This document shows, piece by piece, positions 24,751 through 31,903 of a stretch of DNA of 44,254 nucleotides. The notes beneath the pieces were generated by a model, which did no database searches, was not told where the DNA came from, and worked only from the letters and a program-made list of their open reading frames with translations. Positions within the stretch are counted from its first letter, which is position 1. Each line of letters starts with the position of its first letter. The position numbers were made by a program, and so were the translations under genes. This DNA comes from Candidatus Nomurabacteria bacterium. Lineage in GTDB: Bacteria > Patescibacteriota > Minisyncoccia > Phycocordibacterales > UBA5272. Location of the stretch: assembly GCA_029288775.1 (NCBI GenBank), contig JARIGQ010000005.1:1-44254 (forward strand). Direction: 5' to 3'.

Positions 24751-24756
24751 ATTATA
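24751..24756 (-). promoter_or_regulatory. gyrA extended -10 box
   Basis: TATAAT preceded by TGG. The predicted leader is about 20 nt and contains two imperfect direct copies (ATACCTATCTATTCCTATCT), with no Shine-Dalgarno. Confidence 0.55.
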
Positions 24757-24781
24757 CCATAAAACGCCCCTTTTTGCGAGC

Positions 24782-25138
24782 TTATTTTTGGCTTGTCGAA
24801 GCGTCAGATTCCCCAGTATTCACGTACGTTTCCTTGCCTTCCAAGAGGTTTGAAGTGCCTATTGCACTTAGGCGAACTTTAGCTTCCGAAAAAAAATCAG
24901 TGAAAGTAGCACCAGGAGAAGCGAGCTTAACTTCAGCTTCTTTTTTCGCGGCAATGACTTCGTCCGAATCATACCGTTCATGCCAAAAGCCGTAATCCGT
25001 ATACATAATGAATGTCGCCAATAATCCGGTAATTGTTCCTGCAAACACAAAAGCGTGCATATGTTGCAGATGCTTGTTTTGTCTGCGTACGTATCGAATA
25101 TAGTGTTTAAGCGTAAAATGCTTCCACGTAATCTTCAT
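24782..25138 (-). CDS. Small single-helix membrane protein
   Basis: 118 residues. The basic N-terminus (KHYIRYVRRQNKH) precedes one hydrophobic helix (about 27-46, MHAFVFAGTITGLLATFIMY), and the remaining 70 residues are hydrophilic and probably exposed. No family is recognised. TATACT ends exactly 6 nt before ATG, so the message is probably leaderless. It lies 57 nt upstream of gyrA on the same strand. Confidence 0.72.
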   Translation of the reverse strand: MKITWKHFTLKHYIRYVRRQNKHLQHMHAFVFAGTITGLLATFIMYTDYGFWHERYDSDEVIAAKKEAEVKLASPGATFTDFFSEAKVRLSAIGTSNLLEGKETYVNTGESDASTSQK

Positions 25139-25144
25139 GTCGCA

Positions 25145-25150
25145 AGTATA
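25145..25150 (-). promoter_or_regulatory. -10 box, leaderless promoter of 25138 gene
   Basis: TATACT ends 6 nt before ATG 25138. Confidence 0.65.
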
Positions 25151-25197
25151 CAGCGGAAAAGAAAATTAAATGCATGGAATTTAGTAAATTAGAAATT

Positions 25198-25231
25198 GAT
25201 GAAAGATGCGAGAAAACGCGCATCTTTCATC
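25198..25231. terminator. Hairpin between MBL-fold gene and membrane gene
   Basis: GATGAAAGATGCG / CGCATCTTTCATC stem with an 8-nt loop, downstream of the minus-strand gene at 25302-25937. The T-run after it is weak, so termination strength is uncertain. Confidence 0.65.
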
Positions 25232-25301
25232 AACACCACAGGCTCGAACTATGGCTTCTCAGAAAAATGCGCGCTGATTAAGTAGCTTCGCAATGTATGT
25301 G

Positions 25302-25937
25302 TTACATTTCGTGGAAGAGTACAACCTCTCCAAGTTTTCCTTCAATGTCTTTTCGTTTAATCGTAAGCTTTTCTACCGGTTCTACCTTTTCCGCACCAGA
25401 TTCCTTGAGGAAAATAGGAAGCGACTGCTCATCGTAATCCATCGGAATCACAAGCTTTGGCTCAAGAGAAACTGCAAGCTTATGTGCATCATAAGCGTTC
25501 AAAAGGAATCCATCATGACCAACCGGAATAAAAAGCACATCTGTCTCATCGATAATTTCCTTATGATGCGGTTCAAGCATATGAGAAAGCGCCCCTAGGA
25601 ACGTAATACGAATACCATCAAAGGTAAAACAATAGCTTGTATTCTGAAACTTCTTCTTGTCCTTGCCTTCTGTAAGTTCGGTTTCCGTGCCAAAGCCTTT
25701 AATGAATACATCCTTTACTTCATACTCTCCAGCGCCTGCAATAACAAAAGGTACCTTACCCCCATGTTCGGTCTGCTCCCGACCGTTGTAATCTGGATGA
25801 TTAGTCGTAATAAAGCACACGTCCGCCCCATATTTGGCAACCTTTCCCTTTCCATCCTTTGATACGGGATTGAGCGCAAAGGTAGTATCACCAACTTGCA
25901 ACTTGAAGTGCTGACGCCCGAAATAGGTAATAATCAT
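25302..25937 (-). CDS. MBL-fold protein with degenerate metal site
   Basis: 211 residues resembling UlaG/YtnP-like metallo-beta-lactamase-fold hydrolases (COG2220 style): ITYFGRQHFKLQVGDTTFALNP start, FVIAGAGEYEV, GIRITFLGALSH, DVLFIPVGHDGF and LEPKLVIPMDYDE. The metal-binding HxHxDH motif reads TNHPDYNG, and the later His of the usual IPMHY is Asp. Most metal ligands are therefore missing, and the protein is probably not a normal metal-dependent hydrolase. TATAAT ends 7 nt before ATG. It is monocistronic. Confidence 0.85.
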   Translation of the reverse strand: MIITYFGRQHFKLQVGDTTFALNPVSKDGKGKVAKYGADVCFITTNHPDYNGREQTEHGGKVPFVIAGAGEYEVKDVFIKGFGTETELTEGKDKKKFQNTSYCFTFDGIRITFLGALSHMLEPHHKEIIDETDVLFIPVGHDGFLLNAYDAHKLAVSLEPKLVIPMDYDEQSLPIFLKESGAEKVEPVEKLTIKRKDIEGKLGEVVLFHEM

Positions 25938-25944
25938 AAGCCGA

Positions 25945-25950
25945 ATTATA
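25945..25950 (-). promoter_or_regulatory. -10 box of MBL-fold gene, leaderless promoter
   Basis: TATAAT ends 7 nt before ATG 25937. Confidence 0.65.
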
Positions 25951-26109
25951 GCAAATTTGAAATGCTTTTTAAATACATTCTTCTTTTTAGATTTTCCATC
26001 GAACTAAACGCTGTATTTTCTTACTAGAAAATCATCTCCCACTCGCGCCGTCGCGCTGCGTGAGTTAGTTCTCATGGAAAATCTGGAGTAATTAAACGTA
26101 CATGAATAC

Positions 26110-26138
26110 TTGACAATTTAACAAAAATATGATATATT
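26110..26138 (+). promoter_or_regulatory. Consensus promoter (TTGACA-17-TATATT)
   Basis: The -35 TTGACA (26110-26115) and -10 TATATT (26133-26138) form one of the two promoters here with a perfect -35. The leader of about 45 nt has a small GGGG/CCCC hairpin and then the Shine-Dalgarno of the 26193 ORF. The rest of the 255-nt gap (25938-26109) holds no gene I can support. Confidence 0.8.
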
Positions 26139-26192
26139 ATATATAACCAGTCCGGGGCTTCAAAAACCCCATTTACAAGAGGAGAAAAGACT

Positions 26193-26702
26193 ATGTGCCA
26201 AGTGCACCGCGTGATTCCCGAAGGTAACGGTTCCGAGCTCATCGTGAGCTATGAACCCGCACCCCAAAGAGACCGTCGCGTGACGGTCTCCACCAGCACC
26301 CTCTTCGCCATCGCAAATGGCAAGAAGGTCGAGGACACCATTACCGTGCGTACCCAGTTCGGGGGCACGAAGATGATCCCGGCGCTCCGCGCCGAATCCC
26401 TCATGAGCCGCCTGCGCAAGCAGGACCGCGCGCGGATGAACTCCCGCCCCATCGACCAGAACACGTTCGATGACCGGTGTGACAGCGGCTGGCTCGACAT
26501 GATCCGCGACCCCTACCAGCACACGAAGGAGCTCCGCAAGGAGCCCTTCGATAAAATGTTCGGAGGCATCGAGACCACTCCCAAGACCAACTCGAAAGGA
26601 GGCCACATGACGCGGCGCACATGCGACCGTGCGCCGCAATACGTGGCGCACGACAGCCACGGCTTCCACGGTCGCAAACCGAGGAAGAAGGATCACCACT
26701 GA
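26193..26702 (+). CDS. GC-rich orphan basic protein
   Basis: 169 residues, rich in Arg, Asp and His, with no family recognised. The N-terminal half (CQVHRVIPEGNGSELIVSY) looks beta-rich; the C-terminal end is strongly basic (HGFHGRKPRKKDHH). There is no membrane segment. GAGGAG lies 8 nt before ATG. GC is visibly much higher than in the flanking genes. An internal in-frame ATG at 26607, preceded by AAAGGAGG at good spacing, could start a separate 31-residue product. With a consensus promoter and a terminator it is a complete stand-alone cassette and possibly acquired. Confidence 0.7.
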   Translation: MCQVHRVIPEGNGSELIVSYEPAPQRDRRVTVSTSTLFAIANGKKVEDTITVRTQFGGTKMIPALRAESLMSRLRKQDRARMNSRPIDQNTFDDRCDSGWLDMIRDPYQHTKELRKEPFDKMFGGIETTPKTNSKGGHMTRRTCDRAPQYVAHDSHGFHGRKPRKKDHH

Positions 26703-26707
26703 TCCCA

Positions 26708-26738
26708 GCCCCCGCACTTTCGTGCGGGGGCGAATTGT
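26708..26738 (+). terminator. Terminator of GC-rich orphan cassette
   Basis: GCCCCCGCAC / GTGCGGGGGC hairpin with a TTTC loop, followed by GAATTGTTT. The T-run is modest but the stem is very strong. Confidence 0.8.
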
Positions 26739-26766
26739 TTGTATCCCCCTCCTAACTTCCTAACTC

Positions 26767-26795
26767 TAGACTCCTAACTTGGTTCGTGGTAGGAT
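26767..26795 (+). promoter_or_regulatory. rpsA promoter (TAGACT-17-TAGGAT)
   Basis: The -35 TAGACT (26767-26772) and -10 TAGGAT (26790-26795) would start a leader of about 120 nt before rpsA, the longest leader seen in the window. Confidence 0.5.
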
Positions 26796-26801
26796 TATGC
26801 A

Positions 26802-26923
26802 CATCTATTTAATAGATACCGTTCCGGCGTAACCCTGTACAGAAATCACCCGCTTAGAGGTGACGGAGTAGAGAAACCGGACCGAAGTGGTAGCCCCGCC
26901 TCGTGTGGGGCCTTTAATTTTTA
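26802..26923 (+). promoter_or_regulatory. Structured 5' leader of rpsA
   Basis: Nested pairing is visible: ACC (26818) with GGT (26889), CCGG (26824) with CCGG (26877), and TCACC (26846) with GGTGA (26859). A terminator-like hairpin GCCCC / GGGGC (26893-26911) followed by CTTTAATTTTT sits immediately before the rpsA ATG. The arrangement suggests an attenuator or autoregulatory RNA (S1 represses its own mRNA in E. coli). I could not match it to a known riboswitch. Confidence 0.5.
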
Positions 26924-27979
26924 ATGACAACAGATACAACTACAACAGCAACCATTCCGGGAATGGTGAAGGAAGAAGATATCGTCGAAGGAACAGTCGT
27001 CGCAATTGAAAAGGCGGCACTGTATGTCGACCTAGGGATTGCCGGCACCGGTATTATTTATGGTGTTGAGTTCATGAATGCTCGTGATGTTATCAAGCGC
27101 ATCAATATTGGTGACTTGATTTCAGCTAAGGTCATCATGCGCGAAAATCGCGATGGCTATGTCGAACTCTCGCTTAAGGAAGCTCGTCAGGCGCTTATGT
27201 GGAATGACGCTGAAGCTGCTATTCGCGAGAAGCGCATTCTCGACCTTGTCATCAAAGACGCTAACAAGGGCGGGCTCATTATCGACTGGCAGGGTATTTC
27301 AGGATTCCTTCCTGCTTCCCAGCTCAAGGAAGAAAACTATCCTCGCGTAGAAGACGGCGATAAGGATAAGATCATGCGCGAGCTCAAGAAGCTTATCGGT
27401 AAGCGTATTTCCGTTACCATCATTTCTGCTATTCCAAAGGAAGGCAAACTTATTTTCTCCGAAAAGGATGGTGGGGAACGCGTTTCCAAGGAAGTCGCTA
27501 CTGGTACGTACACTGTCGGTGATGAAGTTGAAGGTACAGTAACTGGCGTCGTAGAGTTTGGCATTTTCGTGAAGCTCTCAGATGGCGTTGAAGGACTCGT
27601 ACACAAGTCAGAAATCGACTGGGGTCTTGTAGAGGATACCAAGCAGCATGCGAAAGTTGGTGATCGCGTACGTGCCAAGATTATTGAGATCAAGGACGGC
27701 AAAATTTCGCTTTCACTTAAGGCGCTCAAGGAAAACCCTTGGAAGGAAGCTGCGAACAAGTACAAGAAGGGTGATGAAGTTGAAGGAGTTGTTATCAAGT
27801 TCAACAAGCACGGAGCGCTCGTTTCTATCGAAGAAGGAGTTGCAGGACTTGTGCATGTATCGGACTTTGGTGATGAAACCAAGCTTCGCAACACCCTTTC
27901 TCTTGGAAAGAGTTCGAAGTTTACTATCACCCTGTTTGATCCAAGCGAAGAGCGCATGACGCTTTCGTTTGTGAAGTAA
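26924..27979 (+). CDS. rpsA: 30S ribosomal protein S1 (four S1 domains)
   Basis: 351 residues containing four OB-fold S1 repeats, at about 15-85, 97-180, 190-262 and 277-350. The third and fourth are the most typical (GDEVEGTVTGVVEFGIFVKL; GDEVEGVVIKFNKHGALVSI). S1 binds mRNA on the 30S subunit; E. coli has six repeats, and shorter forms are common in other phyla. No Shine-Dalgarno precedes the ATG; instead a structured leader ends there. A bacterium with many leaderless messages would need S1 less for those mRNAs, so its role here may be in the Shine-Dalgarno class. Confidence 0.92.
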   Translation: MTTDTTTTATIPGMVKEEDIVEGTVVAIEKAALYVDLGIAGTGIIYGVEFMNARDVIKRINIGDLISAKVIMRENRDGYVELSLKEARQALMWNDAEAAIREKRILDLVIKDANKGGLIIDWQGISGFLPASQLKEENYPRVEDGDKDKIMRELKKLIGKRISVTIISAIPKEGKLIFSEKDGGERVSKEVATGTYTVGDEVEGTVTGVVEFGIFVKLSDGVEGLVHKSEIDWGLVEDTKQHAKVGDRVRAKIIEIKDGKISLSLKALKENPWKEAANKYKKGDEVEGVVIKFNKHGALVSIEEGVAGLVHVSDFGDETKLRNTLSLGKSSKFTITLFDPSEERMTLSFVK

Positions 27980-27992
27980 AATAGCTACTACC

Positions 27993-28024
27993 AAAAACAC
28001 GGACACGTTCCGTGTTTTTGTTTT
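27993..28024 (+). terminator. rpsA terminator
   Basis: AAAAACACGGA / TCCGTGTTTTT hairpin with a 5-nt loop, then GTTTTG. Confidence 0.85.
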
Positions 28025-28045
28025 GTCATATACACTGTAGCTATT

Positions 28046-28492
28046 ATGTTTCATGAATTTGATGACAATGCAGTCTTTTCTCAATTAGAAGAAAGTGGGT
28101 ATGGAAACCTAGAACCTGCCATCTCCCCTTTAGAACTGCAAAAACTTTGTGAAGGTGATGAGATATTGGAACAACTCCGTCTCAGTGTGATCAAATATGT
28201 ACATCGTTATGCGCATGACGTTTACTCAATGATGATTGAACAGATTGAGCTTTCAGAAAAGCGAGAGAAAGGAGAAGATACGCAAGAAGATGCGGAAGCT
28301 ATTCATGAAACCGATGAACGACGACATAATCTTCATAATGCCCTTATTGACTCTATCAATGCACTTTCTCGAGAATTAGTTAAGAAAGAAAAAGATGCGG
28401 AATGGATGAGAGAACTTCAGCAGGGAGGACGACCGGCCTATGCCAAATTTGCATTATTGACTTTTTATAAGCTTCATGTTACTATGAAATAA
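28046..28492 (+). CDS. Hypothetical helical protein
   Basis: 148 residues, acidic and mostly helical, with a likely coiled-coil segment (about 70-125). No family, membrane segment or signal peptide is recognised. TACACT ends 9 nt before ATG and there is no Shine-Dalgarno, as for the housekeeping genes. Its 3' end contains the promoter of the following small ORF. Confidence 0.72.
   Translation: MFHEFDDNAVFSQLEESGYGNLEPAISPLELQKLCEGDEILEQLRLSVIKYVHRYAHDVYSMMIEQIELSEKREKGEDTQEDAEAIHETDERRHNLHNALIDSINALSRELVKKEKDAEWMRELQQGGRPAYAKFALLTFYKLHVTMK
28457..28485 (+). promoter_or_regulatory. Promoter of 28508 small ORF (TTGACT-17-TACTAT)
   Basis: The -35 TTGACT (28457-28462) and -10 TACTAT (28480-28485) lie inside the end of the upstream gene. 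The leader is about 16 nt and carries AAAGGAG. Confidence 0.55.
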
Positions 28493-28507
28493 GAAAGGAG
28501 TACCCAC

Positions 28508-28684
28508 ATGGAAAATAACACTCATAAAAAAATGGTGCTCAGATACGCCCAACTCACCGCCAAGGAAGAAAAGACTTCCGAGGAAGAAAAAGAGCTTGCC
28601 CTCATAGAAGACCAGCTCCATCTCGCCAAAGAAACCATTCTTCGCAAGGCAACAGAGCTTGGTCTAGCACAGATCAAGCGGTAA
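28508..28684 (+). CDS. Small helical protein (58 aa)
   Basis: Missed by the ORF track. 58 residues, Glu/Lys/Leu-rich and predicted almost entirely helical (central EKTSEEEKELALIEDQL). AAGGAG lies 7 nt before ATG and a strong terminator follows. The composition suggests a small coiled-coil or RNA/protein-binding factor, but no family is recognised. It sits 15 nt after the 28046-28492 gene and may be read from it as well as from its own promoter. Confidence 0.7.
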   Translation: MENNTHKKMVLRYAQLTAKEEKTSEEEKELALIEDQLHLAKETILRKATELGLAQIKR

Positions 28685-28703
28685 GCGGCTCCTGGATCAT
28701 CGC

Positions 28704-28730
28704 AAAGCGCCCTCATACGAGGGCGCTTTC
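28704..28730. terminator. Bidirectional terminator
   Basis: AAAGCGCCCTC / GAGGGCGCTTT with an ATAC loop. It serves the small ORF and converging pth. Confidence 0.85.
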
Positions 28731-28740
28731 TTCATCTGTT

Positions 28741-29274
28741 TTACACATTATAGACTTCCATAGCTTTTCCAAATCCTTTATCTGTAATCATCTGAATTGC
28801 TCCCACTACTTTTGGTGCAAGCTCGCGAAGCTTCGTCACTTCATCTTCACTAAACTTCCCCATTACGTAGCGTTGTACTTCTTCTCCATGAGGAGGCTTG
28901 ATGTCTTTCCCATCAACATTTTCTGGGGCAATGCCGATACGAATGCGCGTAAATTCACGCGTTCCAAGGGACTCAATAACGCTTTTAACACCATTATGTC
29001 CGCCGTCTCCCCTGTCATGAGAAATACGCATCTTTCCTAACGGAAGATCCTTATCATCGTACATCACGATGAGTTCGCGTCCTTCATGATAACGAAAATA
29101 CTCTGCAACAGCTCTACCGGATTCATTCATATATGTAGTAGGAACAAAAAGTTCAACATTTTCTAGAGAAGAAAGTTGGTCGCGTAGCAGTTCACATACA
29201 ATGCGCGCAGCATTGTGACGAGTCTGAGCATAATGACTTCCCGGATTTCCAAGCGGAACAAGTGTATAGACCAT
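28741..29274 (-). CDS. pth: Peptidyl-tRNA hydrolase
   Basis: Releases tRNA from prematurely dropped peptidyl-tRNAs. 177 residues; the catalytic region (GNPGSHYAQTRHNAARIV) holds the conserved Asn and His, and the second site (MYDDKDLPLGKMRI, then GGHNGVKSV) holds the catalytic Asp. The promoter is unusually complete: TTGGAA-17-TAGACT, with the -10 ending exactly 6 nt before ATG, so the mRNA should be leaderless. Confidence 0.96.
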   Translation of the reverse strand: MVYTLVPLGNPGSHYAQTRHNAARIVCELLRDQLSSLENVELFVPTTYMNESGRAVAEYFRYHEGRELIVMYDDKDLPLGKMRISHDRGDGGHNGVKSVIESLGTREFTRIRIGIAPENVDGKDIKPPHGEEVQRYVMGKFSEDEVTKLRELAPKVVGAIQMITDKGFGKAMEVYNV

Positions 29275-29280
29275 ATACCA

Positions 29281-29309
29281 AGTCTACTTGACCTGATACA
29301 AATTTCCAA
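29281..29309 (-). promoter_or_regulatory. pth leaderless promoter (TTGGAA-17-TAGACT)
   Basis: The -35 TTGGAA (RC of 29304-29309) and -10 TAGACT (RC of 29281-29286), with 6 nt to ATG. It is one of the clearest leaderless promoters in the window. Confidence 0.75.
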
Positions 29310-29365
29310 TTTCTCATTTTTGACGTAATTCAGAAACAGTACTCAATAGTAAAATCGTGCCTTTG

Positions 29366-29394
29366 TTGCGCTGTACCAAACGAATCTATATACT
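29366..29394 (+). promoter_or_regulatory. lepB promoter (TTGCGC-17-TATACT)
   Basis: The -35 TTGCGC (29366-29371) and -10 TATACT (29389-29394) end 8 nt before the lepB ATG, a near-leaderless arrangement. Confidence 0.7.
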
Positions 29395-29402
29395 CTAAAG
29401 CA

Positions 29403-30131
29403 ATGTTTGACTCACTCTCGAATCAGGTGCTCAGTTCGCTGTCTGATATTTCTACCAATCCGATAGCTCTCACCGTCTTCGGCATCATTGCTGTTCTTAT
29501 TGTTCTTCTTTTGCTTGCGACCGTATTCCCTTTTTGGCGAAAGGCTCTCGTTAATCTTCATATTCTCGAACAAGATGAGCAGCCCTCTTCACTCCTCTTA
29601 TGGGTGGTCACTGTTGTGGTTATTGTAAAACTTACTCAGACATTTTTGGTACAGCCATTCATTGTCGACGGAGGATCCATGCTCCCTACTTTTCATAACA
29701 AGGAATTTCTTCTTGTTGATAAACTCTCCTACCGTCTGCATGCACCACACCGAGGAGATGTTGCTATCTTCCGCCTCTACGAAGGCGATACGAATCCTTA
29801 TACCGGGAAGTATCTTATCAAGCGCGTTATCGGACTTCCGGGAGAACGCGTGGTAGTACACAATGGTGTTACTACCATTTACAACAAAACGCATCCAGAA
29901 GGGTTCCAGATCGATGAAAGTTTTGTAACCTCCAAAGACACAACTAAGGATGTGGACGTGACGCTCGATGACCATCATTACTTTATGATGGGTGACAACC
30001 GTACACAAAGCTATGATTCGCGCGATTGGGGTCCGCTTGATGCAAGCTCCATGCGCGGACAGGTTCTTTTCCGCCTCTATCCACTTTCTGTAGCTTCCTA
30101 CGAACCGGGACGCTTCACTTATACGAAATAA
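29403..30131 (+). CDS. lepB: Signal peptidase I
   Basis: Cleaves signal peptides of exported proteins, for example the surface proteins of this window. 242 residues. Two N-terminal membrane helices (about 20-45 and 62-80) precede the catalytic domain with the nucleophilic Ser (DGGSMLPTF), the general-base Lys (YLIKRVIGLPGERV) and the C-terminal box (YFMMGDNRTQSYDSRDWG). It is transcribed with hisS, whose ATG is 12 nt downstream. Confidence 0.96.
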   Translation: MFDSLSNQVLSSLSDISTNPIALTVFGIIAVLIVLLLLATVFPFWRKALVNLHILEQDEQPSSLLLWVVTVVVIVKLTQTFLVQPFIVDGGSMLPTFHNKEFLLVDKLSYRLHAPHRGDVAIFRLYEGDTNPYTGKYLIKRVIGLPGERVVVHNGVTTIYNKTHPEGFQIDESFVTSKDTTKDVDVTLDDHHYFMMGDNRTQSYDSRDWGPLDASSMRGQVLFRLYPLSVASYEPGRFTYTK

Positions 30132-30143
30132 ATTATTATTGCC

Positions 30144-31463
30144 ATGAACGACGATGCGAAAAAACTAAAGACTGACGGAAACAAGAAAGAAACGCCAACC
30201 TCGCTCAAAGGAATGCATGATGTCATAGATGAGCAATATTATGCGTATCAAGGACTATTTGAAAAAGCACAGGAAGTCGCCGTGTACTATGGATTCAAGC
30301 CCATAGAAACCCCTGTCCTTGAACGCGAAGAAGTGTTCGTTTCAGCAATTGGAGAAGGAACGGATGTCATCGACAAGGAAATGTACACCTTCCGCACCAA
30401 AGGCGGCGAGCGGATTGCGGTACGTCCGGAATATACAGCCTCGATTATGCGTGCCTACCTAGAACACGGCATGATGAATCTCCCGCAGCCAGTGATGCTC
30501 TACTCATACGGGCCGGTATTTCGCCATGAGAATCCACAACGCGGACGACTTCGACAGTTCAGACAATTCAACTTGGAAATTATTGGTTCGACCAAATCAA
30601 TTGCCGACGCGCTTATCATTCGCACCCTTACCACCATTCTTGAGGAATTCGGATTCACCGATCTTATAGTCGATATCAACTCCATGGGAGACAAGGAAAC
30701 CCGTCCCGCGTTTATCAAAGAGCTTACCAATTACTACAAGAAGCATCTCGAACATCTCTGCAAGGATTGTCACGAGCGCATCAAGACCAACCCGCTTCGC
30801 CTTTTGGATTGCAAACAAGAGCAATGTCAGCCATACAAGGAAAACGCTCCGTCTTCTTTGGCATACCTTTCTAATGATGCGCGCAACCACTTCAAGGAAG
30901 TGCTTCAGTACTTGGAAGAAATGGGTATACAGTACCGCATCAATAATTCGCTCGTGCGCGGATTCGACTACTATGCACGCACTGTATTTGAGGTAATCAA
31001 AGTAGATGTAGACGAAAGCGGCAAAGAGAAAGAAATCACCATCACTGGCGGCGGACGCTATGAGCTTGCCAAAATGATGGGGTCTAAAAAAGATGTTCCT
31101 GCCGTCGGAACAGGCCTTGGCATCGAGCGTATCATGATGTTCCCTGAATGTAAGTCACTGATGCCGCGCATCATGAAGCCTCCAAAGGTATATTTCATTC
31201 AACTTGGCTTTGAAGCGAAATTAAAGAGTCTCTGCATTATGGAAGTATTGCGTAAGGCACGCATTCCGGTACATCAGTCAGTTACCAAAGACTCTCTCGG
31301 CGCACAACTTGCCATTGCAGAGAAAATGGAAATCCCCTACTGTATCATCTTCGGCCAGAAAGAAGCGATGGATAATACAGTGATCGTACGCGACATGAAG
31401 ACGCACTCGCAGGACACCGTAAAGATCGACGCACTCTCAGATTACATTAAGCATTTGAAGTAG
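30144..31463 (+). CDS. hisS: Histidyl-tRNA synthetase
   Basis: Class II synthetase charging tRNA-His. 439 residues. Motif 1 region (ETPVLEREEVFV), motif 2 (GPVFRHENPQRGRLRQFRQF), the two HisRS signatures (LVRGFDYYARTVFEV and GGGRYELAKMMG), motif 3 (GTGLGIERI) and the C-terminal anticodon-binding domain are present. It lies 12 nt after lepB with no Shine-Dalgarno, and ends at a strong hairpin. Confidence 0.97.
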   Translation: MNDDAKKLKTDGNKKETPTSLKGMHDVIDEQYYAYQGLFEKAQEVAVYYGFKPIETPVLEREEVFVSAIGEGTDVIDKEMYTFRTKGGERIAVRPEYTASIMRAYLEHGMMNLPQPVMLYSYGPVFRHENPQRGRLRQFRQFNLEIIGSTKSIADALIIRTLTTILEEFGFTDLIVDINSMGDKETRPAFIKELTNYYKKHLEHLCKDCHERIKTNPLRLLDCKQEQCQPYKENAPSSLAYLSNDARNHFKEVLQYLEEMGIQYRINNSLVRGFDYYARTVFEVIKVDVDESGKEKEITITGGGRYELAKMMGSKKDVPAVGTGLGIERIMMFPECKSLMPRIMKPPKVYFIQLGFEAKLKSLCIMEVLRKARIPVHQSVTKDSLGAQLAIAEKMEIPYCIIFGQKEAMDNTVIVRDMKTHSQDTVKIDALSDYIKHLK

Positions 31464-31464
31464 A

Positions 31465-31492
31465 TTGACCGAATATCAAAAAGAGCTAGAAT
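31465..31492 (+). promoter_or_regulatory. Promoter (TTGACC-16-TAGAAT) overlapping hisS terminator
   Basis: The -35 TTGACC (31465-31470) and -10 TAGAAT (31487-31492) precede the Shine-Dalgarno ORF at 31526. The -10 lies within the left arm and loop of the hisS terminator hairpin. Confidence 0.65.
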
Positions 31493-31514
31493 TGTTTTTA
31501 GCTCTTTTTGATAT
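31473..31514 (+). terminator. hisS terminator
   Basis: A 16-bp perfect stem ATATCAAAAAGAGCTA / TAGCTCTTTTTGATAT with a 10-nt loop. Confidence 0.8.
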
Positions 31515-31525
31515 GGAGGAGAAAG

Positions 31526-31855
31526 ATGACCTTTTGGCTAGCAATCGTCTCTATTGCAGGCACGCTCTTGATAGCGTGTTGGTGGGACAACAAGGGGCAA
31601 CGAGCCCTCTACCGCGAACAAGACACAAGGGAGGCGCTTTTCGATTGGAGGTGGCAAAACCCGGGCGTGTACCTCGGACTTTCAGACCATGGCAAAAAGC
31701 TTCTTCAAGAAGCAATCGAAGCCTACGATGAATTTCTGAAGTACTGGCCATTCATACCAGATGATGGGCGTCGCGAATTTCTGCTTAGCCTGTATAACGA
31801 TCTGCCGCCCAACCACCCCAAACGTTCCCCAAGACCCCGCCCTAGGCGGGCCTTT
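31526..31855 (+). CDS. Small membrane protein ORF without stop codon
   Basis: Begins at ATG 31526 with GGAGGA 5 nt upstream and its own promoter. The N-terminal membrane helix (FWLAIVSIAGTLLIACWW) is followed by about 75 polar residues (EAIEAYDEFLKYWPFIPDD). No stop codon occurs before the intrinsic terminator at 31836-31860; the frame runs on through the terminator and the rpsU promoter into rpsU itself, in phase. The mRNA ending at the terminator would be a non-stop message. In the next frame a TAG falls inside the terminator stem, so a one-base indel in the C-rich stretch would explain the missing stop. The end given is the terminator, not a stop. Confidence 0.5.
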
Positions 31856-31860
31856 TTGTT
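31836..31860 (+). terminator. Terminator upstream of rpsU
   Basis: CCCGCC / GGCGGG stem with a 3-nt loop, followed by CCTTTTTGTTT. Confidence 0.8.
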
Positions 31861-31864
31861 TCTC

Positions 31865-31893
31865 TTGTCTTTCCTTAAAATTTATAGTAGAAT
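31865..31893 (+). promoter_or_regulatory. rpsU promoter (TTGTCT-17-TAGAAT)
   Basis: The -35 TTGTCT (31865-31870) and -10 TAGAAT (31888-31893); the -10 ends 10 nt before ATG. The predicted leader is about 3-4 nt. Confidence 0.75.
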
Positions 31894-31903
31894 AGAGCCC
31901 ACT

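Noticed and set aside
26802-26923. Known riboswitch (ZTP, SAM, TPP, fluoride, cobalamin) before rpsA
   Set aside because: None of the conserved core strings of these classes that I can recall is present; left as an unassigned structured leader.
31465-31731. ORF of 88 aa overlapping the 31526 gene
   Set aside because: No ribosome-binding site, begins at the promoter -35, and its product is low-complexity; the 31526 frame has the Shine-Dalgarno and a membrane helix.
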